Assembly: GCF_012273895.1 (NCBI RefSeq)
Contig: NC_052121.1
Span: 1,488,001 to 1,552,000, forward strand
DNA length: 64,000 nt
Direction: 5' to 3'
Source: Zerene cesonia
Taxonomy: Eukaryota > Arthropoda > Insecta > Lepidoptera > Pieridae
The first letter of the stretch is position 1, and every line of letters starts with the position of its first letter. Shown here piece after piece: positions 56,901 through 64,000 of this stretch. Under the pieces are notes generated by a model, which saw only the letters and a list, made by a program, of their open reading frames with translations, made no database searches and was not told where the DNA came from. A program made the position numbers and the translations under genes.

Positions 56901-59900
56901 CCGGAGAACGATATGATGAATAAGGAGAAGAAAGAGGCCAACACAGTGTCAGCTATGGTCTCCTCGTGGCAGGTGCACAAGATTGGGGGTAAGTGAGATA
57001 CTTGTATGGTACTTGAACTTGTAAAGGAAATTGTGTAATGTCGTTGAATTTAACTGTGTCTTTTGAAATATAAGAAACAATTTAGAAAATAAGCTTCGAA
57101 ATCGTAGACATAATTGTAAATCAATCCAGTTATTACAAAAATTTTAACTATCACAACGTCATCCAAAACGTTGTTAATCATCATTCATTACAAGGAAGGA
57201 AACAAAAAATAAAAAGAGGATGAAATGAAATCATCTTTGTACCATTTGTTTTGATCACATGGACAAAGCTGCGGGCAACTTTGTTTTCGTCTTTTTGTAG
57301 TTAAGAGTCAATATCACTAACCACAATTTGAAATACTAAAAAATAGGTTTTCATGTCTAATTAAGATTTCAAGATTTCTACAAGGTTAAATTATTCGTAG
57401 GTATATGTAATGGGAGCACGCGAGAGACTAACGCGTGTTTAGCAACTTCGGATGAGACAAGGAAACAAGCAACGCAGTTCTGTCGCAAAATGTTTAGTAA
57501 GGATAAGTTCAGGAAGTGCTCTGAGGTAATTGAATATACCATATTTTTTCTAAGAACCAAAAAAAAATTGCTTTAGAAGCGGTGTCCATATTAGTTAGCA
57601 AGAAGAAATAAGCGTTAAATCAAAATTTCTGTTACAATGTAACCTAACTGTTATTTTCTAATTGTAATAATTAATTTTAAAGGTAATGGACGTAAGTCAA
57701 CTTTTAGACGCGTGCGAATGGGACTACTGTGCGTGTATGAAAAACCAACGTGAGTAAAAAACTTTTTTTTTCTAGTTATATTTCCCTATAAAAAAATCTT
57801 CGTACTTTTGCACTAGACTATATTTGGAATGTGTTCCAAGTACTGTCACGTATTTTGACAGTAGGAATATTTTGACCATTTCTAAATTAGAAATTAGGAA
57901 ATAGCGCGATGGAATAAATCTACCATTAAATAGTAAACATTCATATTTATTTTTTATGTCATAGCGGGCTATTGAACTCTCCTACTACAAGTTTTTTTAA
58001 ACTTATCAGGAGAGTTCCACGTATATGTAACAACACACCCAAGCTGAATTAATAAATAAATTGTTTAAATTGTAAAAAATTGTAATGAGTTTGTGCTTAG
58101 CCTGACGGAAAGCGGTCACCACCGCCCATGAACATTATTTTTGGGGAAAGATATAAGGATTGTCAACTGGAAATAAGGAATGGACTGGGAATGGCTCCTG
58201 CTCCCCCACTCACCGTACGAAGCACAATAGCATGTTATTACACGCCGGGGGTGTGTGTTCTGTGGGGGTGTGGTACTTCCCTGGTGCGGGCTGGCCCGAT
58301 TCGTACCGAAGCGTGCTTTTCTCCCACATTATTAATTAATAATAAATAGTTAACAAGTCGATTTATTTAAAGTGACAGATCCGGAAGAATGTGCGTGCAA
58401 AACGGTGGCGGTTTACGCGAAGGAGTGCTTGCGACATGGCGTCGAGGAAATGAGGGACTGGAGAGACGCTGACACTTGTCGTAAGTATTTATTTCACAGG
58501 CAACATTTTACAGTCCAATATAGTATATATAGTAAACCTAGTAGAAGTTCTTGCGTGATAAAAATGTTTAATGGTCATTTTAGCCAGTAATAATCTTTTA
58601 TTTTTATTATTGTTAAAGGTGATTGTACCGACATGTTTCTGAATCGCACAAGTGAATGTTTTCGTTCGCCACACACGGTTCCGAAACCCTCACTCACGTT
58701 TATTAGTTATAGAAATAGTGTAGATATTTTGTTATATTAGTTATGCCATTAAAATATTTTTCTTCGTTCCACCATCATTTTCATGATATTCAAAGCAGTA
58801 AGTTATTTTATGATTAGAAATACATTTACATTTATTTACTGTACCTCTTTAATCTTTTTTTATGACCGATGAAGTATATTATGGGTAGGTATACCACCTT
58901 ATGTTAAAGGGTCACTACCGCTGATAAACATTGGTGTTTTGCTAGCCTTGCAATGGCAAATATGCTCTTTTCGTGAAGGTCCTAATCATTCTATTTACCC
59001 TGAAAGCACGCATAATAAAGATTCGTGACCGAACAATTAAACCTTATCCCTCAGCAATGAAGTGCCCCGCGGGCAAGATCTACAACGCGTGCGGGCCGGA
59101 CGAGCAGCCGAGCTGCGCGTTCCCGCAGGGCAGCCGCAACGGCTCCTGCGTGGAGGGCTGCTTCTGCCCGCCCGGCCTGCTGCTGGAGCGCGGCGCCTGC
59201 GTGCCGCGCGACGCGTGCCCGTGCCGCGCCAGGAACAAGGTGTTCCCGCCGGGGGCCACCGTGCGCAAGAGCTGCAACACTTGGTGAGTGCTCACTGCTG
59301 CTCTTGGTGCGTGCTGTCTGTTGCTTCTCGGTGTGTTCTCATAGTAATTATAATAAATGATGGGTTTTTAAAGTGAAAGAAAAAGAAAATAACTACCTTA
59401 TTTAATACTAAATAAGTAGTTAAAGTATAGAAAAATAATGAAAATGATAACATTAAACCACTTCAACTTTAAATTCAATTGGTTTTGACCGGCAAATAGA
59501 GCACTATAACGCGTAATTTGCAAAGCGCTCTTTCTCCCTGCCCGCGCGTGTCACGTGCTATTGCACCCGCGCGCTCTGTCCCCGACCGGGCGTAACTGTC
59601 GCGTGACGCGTGTCGCAGCACGTGCGCGGGCGGCGCGTGGCAGTGCACGCGCGCGGCGTGCGGCGCGCGCTGCGGCGTGGCGGGCGACGCGCACTACAGC
59701 ACGTTCGACGGCCTGCGCTACGACTTCGCGGGCCGCTGCGCCTACACGCTGCTCGCCACCAACAACCTCTCCCTCACCGTCGACAACGGCGCCTGCGCGG
59801 CCGACAGCGTCGAGGTGGATATTCGATGTTCTTTCGTTTTACTCATAGTGTGACTAAACTGGCCTTAAGGGGTGGGGATAAAATGCGCTACCTAAGACCG

Positions 59901-62158
59901 TATATATTATTTTAACAGATGGGCAATGTGCAAACTATAAATATACTAATTATACGATTACACCTATACATACTATTTATCAGTACGAAGGTCTATAAAG
60001 CTAAGTTTTTTTCAAAAGGAAATCAAATTTCTGCCCTGCAAAACTTTTGGCAGCTTTTCAATCATTACACAATAAAATATAATACTCAGATAGGAACAGG
60101 CACAGGTATGGAAATTTAGTTTACAAAGGCAGCACTGAATTCTTGTCTTTCTGCCCAATATACAAATTTATGTAACAACAAACTTTCAATATTTTTATAT
60201 GGATTCTATATTTTTTATTTATTTCCTTATCCAGACAATCGATCCTTACAAAGATGACGGCAAGCCATCTTGCACCAGAGCGGTGGACCTTCAGTACAAC
60301 GGAGTTAAAATTCACATGAAACGGGGAGGATTTATTCTTGCTAATGGGAAAGAAATTTCCACTCTGCCTGTTACTGTGGGCGATATTAGAATCCGGTTCG
60401 CGTCATCTTTGTTCATTATTGGTAAGTATTACTAACGATGTCTCGATGTCAGTCTTTTGGGTGATTGACATACTGAATTGTTGTTTATTACACGGGAATA
60501 TATCAATTAAGATAAGGTAATTAAAATTTCCTTGTTTGTTACAGTTCAACTTCCCATCCAAGTGGACATATGGTGGGACCGCGATACCCAAGTGTTCGTT
60601 GATGTGCCACCGTCGTTTGTTGACCAAACTAAGGTATATTATTTATGAAGTTTTTTTTTTTATAAACGAAAAACGTTTAATTTTTGGAAAACCCTAAAAA
60701 AATATAATTAATTTTCTCACTGAGCTAGACATTATCACAAAAAAGTTCATTATATGGATGTTTGTTGAATAATAGTATCTCCTTCCAGGGTCTCTGCGGT
60801 ACATTCAATCAGAACCAAAAGGACGACTTCCTCACTCCCGAGGGTGACGTGGAACAGACAGCTGCAGCTTTCGCCAATAAATGGAAAACCCGTGAATTCT
60901 GCAATGACACCAGTACCGAAGAGCCGGAACATCCTTGCGAAGTGAATGTGGAAAACAAAAATGTGGCTGAACAGTACTGTAGTAAACTGAAAAGTTCGCT
61001 GTTCGAACGTGAGTATTGCTCTAATTGTAGGTTGCTCTTTGATAAACAAGCTGTGCAAGTTTTTAGTTGTGGCTATTTATGAGATTTTATATTTTACCAT
61101 TACATGGATAATAAATTACTTTAAGAACTGATATGTATATCAGATAATGCAAACTGGATTTGCCTGAGTTTTTGAATTTCATGTATATTCAGTCTGTCTA
61201 TTTTTCTTCTTAACTGTTCAAAACGCACTGAAAATTCGTTGAAATTTGAATAGAAAGCTAAACTATAATCTAAAGTATAGGAATAATAACTGAGTGAAAC
61301 CGCCATCAAATCGACACTTAGCTTTATTACGGTGTAACCATACCAATAAACAGTAAGGAATGGAACATTGCAGCGTGCCACTGGCACGTGGACGTGTCGC
61401 CGTACGTGTCGGCGTGCGAGTATGACATGTGCGCGTGCGCGGGCGGCGCCGCGCGCTGCCTGTGCCCCGCGCTCGCCGGCTACGCGGCCGCGTGCGCGCG
61501 CGCCGGCGTCGCCATCCCCTGGCGGCTCGGCGTGCCCGACTGTGGTGAGATGCACGCACACACACACACACACTTGCACATACGCTTCACGTACCGCATA
61601 CACTTTGCGAATCACTTTAGTATGTTCAAGTTAAACGTGTCGTCATAAAGAAGGGTATAAGTCCAGTATGATAAAATTATCCTTTTTCAATTTCACTTCA
61701 GATGAATTCGTATATTATAGGATTTTTTTACCGAATCCTCCGAATACTGAACAAGGAAGACTCGTCCTCATTTTAAACAGGCTTTTATTAGCTTCATCAT
61801 GAAAAGCTATATTTGCACGTTTGTATGTAAACGACTCCTTTAAACTCTGTTAAAAGCACAGATTTAATTCAAACGTTTTACACATATCAAATCTGCTTAC
61901 AATAATATCATGAAGTTATCTGAGCATAACCGATACATTGTTTTAGAGCATAATATGATCCATTTTCGTTGATCATATAATAAGAGCATTTTTTAAGTTT
62001 TTTTTTTACTATGACAAATTTTTTTGCTTTAATTATGGGCTATTAAAAGATATTTAAAATACAATTTACGTGCAGAGTTACAATGCTCGGGCGGGCAGGA
62101 GTACACGGTGTGCGCGGACAGCTGCGCGCGCACGTGCGCCGACGCGGCGCTCGGCGCG

Positions 62159-62192
<34 letters not shown>

Positions 62193-63992
62193 GCTGCCGC
62201 GCGGACTGCGCCGAGGGCTGCGCCTGCCCCGAGGGACAGGTGTGTTGTCGTGTGTTGTGTTGTGTTGTCGTGTGTTGTGGTGTGATGTGTTGTGTTGTAT
62301 TTAGCACATGAATCACAATGCCATAAATTTATTTATTTTCAGATCCTTTGTAAATATTAAATCTTATTGAAAAATTAGGAACGTTTCAGCAAAGAAAGTC
62401 ATCAATTCTTTAACGCCATCCATTAGAAGACATGTTTTTTCTGTCTGTGTTTGTTTAAAGTAACCCGTTGGTTTGATATCATTCTAATAAATCTGTAGGT
62501 TTTAATACGTTCTGGCTAATAAAATATTTACTGAATTAAATAAATATGTTATCTGTGTAATTTAAAGTTTGAAACTATATAATTCACTTTTCGTCTCAGG
62601 TGTTAGACGAGAGCAACGAATGTGTTCCAATAGCCAAGTGTGGCTGCCACCACTCCGGGCTCGCGTACAAAGCGGGGCAGAAACTGGTGCGAGCTGGACC
62701 ACGGGAGAAGGAGCTGTGGTAATGTTATTTTATCTAAATATCAATTTTTTACATTTTGATATCAAATATAAATATTGTTTTGTTTGAAATCATTTACCCG
62801 TCCTAAAGTAGGAAAGCCCACAGCATGATTAAAAGTTTCCTTACCATCTTTTTATTCTTCTGAAGCATTTTGGGGTCAATCTCATCAAAAGGTATTCAAT
62901 AAATACCGCTGTAATATACTTTGATCGCCATTCAGTAGTCGGTTTTGCCCATATCTTGCACGACTTGTATACATGCACGTACATACATGCGCGTACACAT
63001 CCTAGTTGCATTTCAAACTGCCGACTTTATATCGCAAGTCAGTATTTTTTTATGGTCCAGGCCAGATATAGTCTCATAATCCGTATATTGCTCTGTTTGT
63101 ACTATTTTCATGAGTACGGACACATAATGATTTGTCAGCGACCAAGTCTGAATAGCCTAGATGATAGATGAAGGTAACCCATACCTTAACTCACAACGCG
63201 GTCCCCAGCACGTGCGCCGGCGCGCGCTGGGAGTGCGCCCGCGCCACTCCAGAGGACATCGCCGCGTATCCTCCCGCTGAGGACCTGCGCAGCAACTGCA
63301 GCAGTGCCGACAACATGGAGTTCACCACCTGCCTCGGCGCTCAGCCGCTGACCTGCAAGGTTGGTGTTGTAGAGATTATTGAAAAGGGATATAATGAAAG
63401 TCAAAAGTCAAAATCACCTCTAATTCACATGCCTGTATTTTGTTCCGATTCTTTGACATGGATTCTCTTTTAATTTTATTCTTTGATGTGAAACATCTAT
63501 AGCCGCACGTAAAACAGATTTCTGGCGTGGCGACGCATACCGTGGCGACGCGTCGCCACGCTTAATAATAGTGTATAATATATACAGTCTATATGCAGTG
63601 GTGTGTACGGTGTAATATTTTATTTTATCATTATGACATATTTAGTTCCTATCACAGTCTATTCTTTGCATATTAATTTTATAAAATAATGTCGATGTTT
63701 CACATCTGCCAGACGTTCCGTGACGGCTCACATTTTCATTAGGCTATATATGTACCACGGGCGAAGCCGGGGCGGACCGCTAGTTAACGATATATATTAA
63801 ATGACAGAACATGCACCTCCCGCCCACCACACTTACACCTACGCAAGAATGTCGGGCGGGATGCCGCTGCCAGCCAGGCTTCGTGCTGGACACCAGCTCC
63901 GGCAGATGCGTGCTGCCAGTCGCGTGCCCGTGCCACCACGGCGGCACCAGCTACCCGGACGGCCACACCATGCAGGAGGAGTGCAACACTTG
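47940..63992 (+). CDS. hemocytin/hemolectin-like von Willebrand factor-type protein, 3' partial
   Basis: A large secreted adhesion or clotting protein of the hemocytin (hemolectin) class. 24 exons keep frame at every GT-AG junction and give 1231 codons before the window ends: 47940-48028, 48499-48810, 50289-50344, 52232-52391, 53215-53438, 54174-54359, 54863-54903, 55256-55416, 55945-56096, 56483-56622, 56826-56988, 57401-57525, 57683-57749, 58373-58480, 59055-59283, 59619-59814, 60235-60421, 60545-60633, 60789-61008, 61374-61544, 62076-62239, 62600-62718, 63209-63359, 63808-63992. Order: signal peptide (1-20), GGTK heptads (60-122), EGF (155-182), Sushi (189-248), EGF, Sushi-like, then VWD-C8-TIL (372-715), VWD-C8-TIL (757-1095), TIL (1138-1208). 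This is the D1-D2-D' plan. The last exon ends in phase 2, so the gene continues. An otogelin- or SCO-spondin-like identity is less likely but possible. Confidence 0.85.
48574..48776 (+). repeat. nine GGTKxGY heptad repeats in exon 2
   Basis: Units run GGTKSVY, six GGTKTGY, GGTKTGF and GGTKNGY, in 21-base steps. At DNA level units alternate (ACC..ACT..TAC / ACA..ACC..TAT), giving a 42-base higher-order repeat in the middle. The Gly/Lys/Tyr composition resembles extracellular adhesive or crosslinked proteins. Tyr and Lys could be crosslinking sites (inference). Confidence 0.95.
49870..50185 (+). repeat. Helitron-like remnant in hemocytin-like intron 2
   Basis: It has CACTAATATTATAAAGAGGA, a GTTTGTTTGTTTG run and TTCAAATTTCATCAAAATCG in family order. 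The 3' end is lost. Confidence 0.45.
50905..51062 (+). repeat. dispersed repeat family C, copy 3
   Basis: This has GGGACTACATGGCAGGTGAC, AGCTTTCAAA, CGGGTTATAAAGTATCAAAC and GTCGAATTGATGACCTCCTC in order. Confidence 0.65.
51641..51952 (+). repeat. tRNA-derived SINE S1, copy 2
   Basis: It has a box A-like TGGTGTCTCAGTGG, a decayed box B GGGTTTGAGAC, then CATGTGACATCTGCCAACC, CCAGCGTGGTGGATTATGGC and a TGATGATTATGAT tail, interrupted by a short insertion near 51895-51930. Confidence 0.75.
52412..52600 (-). mobile_element. Helitron-like remnant, inverted, in intron 4
   Basis: It begins ACTAGATGCTCGTCCCGGCT (complement of a CTAG|T end) and has ACATTTATAATATTTGTG at the other side (complement of a 5' end). 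A second related piece runs 52620-52800. Confidence 0.55.
53032..53075. repeat. hairpin: 20-bp arms, 4-base loop, one mismatch
   Basis: The left arm 53032-53051 begins CAGTTTTCAG and the right arm 53056-53075 ends CTGAAAACTG. The only mismatch is T53042/T53065 and the loop is ATGG. It lies in intron 4 of the hemocytin-like gene. Confidence 0.85.
53867..53920. repeat. 13-bp perfect inverted repeat TCACACATGATCG
   Basis: Arms are at 53867-53879 and 53908-53920 with a 28-base loop, in intron 5. Confidence 0.85.
54360..54862. other. intron 6 with unexplained GC-richer block 54360-54600
   Basis: The first 240 bases are less AT-rich than normal introns here and hold an open frame, but no domain is recognised and no splice pattern supports an exon. 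It may be an old repeat. Confidence 0.4.
54863..56988 (+). other. hemocytin-like exons 7-11: linker and VWD 1
   Basis: Exons 7-8 give a Val/Pro/Thr-rich linker. VWD 1 runs from GGSCLTWAGVHYKTFDGKIY to TEGLCGTLDGSPENDMM and SSWQVH. The Cys that precedes GLCG in von Willebrand factor D1/D2 is Glu here. Confidence 0.85.
55880..55912 (+). mobile_element. Helitron-like 3' end fragment
   Basis: ACCCGGGTACCACGCGAG then TTCCAGCTAG before T. It ends about 33 bases before hemocytin-like exon 9. Confidence 0.5.
57975..58016. repeat. imperfect hairpin in intron 13
   Basis: AACTCTCCT at 57975-57983 pairs with AGGAGAGTT at 58008-58016. An inner AAGTTT/AAACTT stem is separated by small bulges. Confidence 0.75.
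58090..58335 (+). repeat. SINE-like repeat S2, longest copy
   Basis: It has GCGGTCACCACCGCCCATGA, GGAAAGATATAAGGATTGTC and GGACTGGGAATGG, then GTGGTACTTCCCTGGTGCGG and CTGGCCCGATTCGTACCGAA. It ends just before exon 14. A degenerate copy follows at 58870-58965. Confidence 0.7.
59619..61008 (+). other. hemocytin-like exons 16-19: VWD 2
   Basis: This starts CTCAGGAWQC then GDAHYSTFDGLRYDFAGRC and ends KGLCGTFNQNQKDDFLTPEG. The residue before GLCG is Lys, not Cys. The exon 16 donor (GTGGAT) is weak but keeps the frame. Confidence 0.85.
61553..61576. repeat. (CA)n microsatellite beside exon 20 donor
   Basis: A CACACA run starts about 8 bases after the exon 20 donor. Confidence 0.9.
62153..62194 (+). 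repeat. (GA)6 coding repeat in TIL 2
   Basis: GGCGCGGGCGCA repeats with a 12-base period and encodes Gly-Ala alternation between two TIL cysteines. Confidence 0.9.
62240..62300 (+). repeat. TG-rich tandem repeat starting at exon 21 donor
   Basis: Units such as GTGTTGT and CGTGTGTTGT begin at the first base of the intron, so the donor site is part of the repeat. Confidence 0.85.
63526..63560. repeat. 20-bp perfect palindrome plus one more arm
   Basis: CGTGGCGACGCGTCGCCACG at 63541-63560 is a perfect palindrome. CGTGGCGACG also occurs at 63526-63535. It is a GC-rich island in an AT-rich intron. Confidence 0.95.
63738..63783 (+). mobile_element. Helitron-like family B 3' end beside exon 24
   Basis: AGGCTATATATGTACC, GGGCGAAGCCGGGGCGGACC and terminal CTAG before T. 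It ends 24 bases before exon 24. The 5' part is missing. Confidence 0.75.
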
Positions 63993-64000
63993 GTGAGTCG

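Larger units (their letters stand above)
57401..59283 (+). other. hemocytin-like exons 12-15: C8 1 and TIL 1
   Basis: C8 spans GICNGSTRETNACLA, QFCRKMFS, LLDACEWDYCACM and DPEECACKTVAVYAKEC. TIL follows: CPAGKIYNACGPDEQPSC, CVEGCFCPPGLLL, CVPRDACPC. Confidence 0.85.
61374..62718 (+). other. hemocytin-like exons 20-22: C8 2 and TIL 2
   Basis: C8: CHWHVDVSPYVSACEYDMCA. TIL: LQCSGGQEYTVCADSCARTC, interrupted by a (GA)6 run, then CRADCAEGCACPEGQ and ECVPIAKCGCHHSG. Confidence 0.85.
63209..63992 (+). other. hemocytin-like exons 23-24: third TIL (D'-like)
   Basis: After CTCAGARWEC a third TIL follows without a VWD or C8 in between: CSSADNMEFTTCLG, CRAGCRCQPGFVLDTSSGRC, VACPCHHGG. This matches D' of von Willebrand factor. 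The next exon is outside the window. Confidence 0.8.

Noticed and set aside
59555..59915. Arg/Ala-rich open frames over exon 16 and its neighbours
   Set aside because: High GC removes stop codons in all frames. The VWD frame is the one with Cys spacing and splice sites.
61121..61615. 164-codon minus-strand frame
   Set aside because: It crosses the GC-rich C8 exon antisense and an AT-rich intron, with no domain and no splice support.

Overview
This is a gene-sparse, AT-rich eukaryotic window with short GT-AG exons. It is almost certainly from a moth or butterfly (Lepidoptera). The evidence is the dispersed repeats (Helitron-like elements with A|TC...CTRR|T ends, a SINE with pol III box B, other lepidopteran-type repeats) and the gene families present. 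I cannot name the species. There are two runs of exactly 1000 N (3892-4891 and 32161-33160). I see no rRNA, tRNA gene, CRISPR array or prokaryotic feature.

Layout. From 1 to 21.7 kb there is no convincing gene, only AT-rich DNA, a LINE reverse-transcriptase fragment beside the first gap, and several Helitron/SINE copies. From 21.71 to 28.33 kb (+) lies a ten-exon AA15 copper lytic polysaccharide monooxygenase. It has a signal peptide ending exactly at a histidine, a second histidine at mature position 91, and two tandem Cys modules at the C-terminus. From 29.98 to 36.31 kb (-) there are two tandem two-exon cytochrome P450 genes of clan 3 appearance, with the second gap between them. From 37.19 to 41.85 kb (+) lies a six-exon TPRG1-like gene with an hSac2 domain. 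From 45.10 to 47.53 kb (-) lies a three-exon gene that I do not recognise. From 47.94 kb to the window end (+) there are 24 exons of a large secreted protein of the hemocytin/hemolectin/von Willebrand factor type, whose 3' end lies outside the window.

The hemocytin-like gene is reconstructed as signal peptide, nine GGTKxGY heptads, EGF, Sushi, EGF, Sushi-like, VWD-C8-TIL, VWD-C8-TIL, TIL. This is the D1-D2-D' order of von Willebrand factor. It shares a 409-bp divergent promoter with the unrecognised gene. All gene models were built by joining exons by eye so that phase is kept at every GT-AG junction; the completed models come out as whole numbers of codons. The genes do not form an operon or an obvious pathway. 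Extracellular/cuticle (AA15), oxidative metabolism (P450) and hemolymph clotting or adhesion (hemocytin-like) are separate functions lying side by side.
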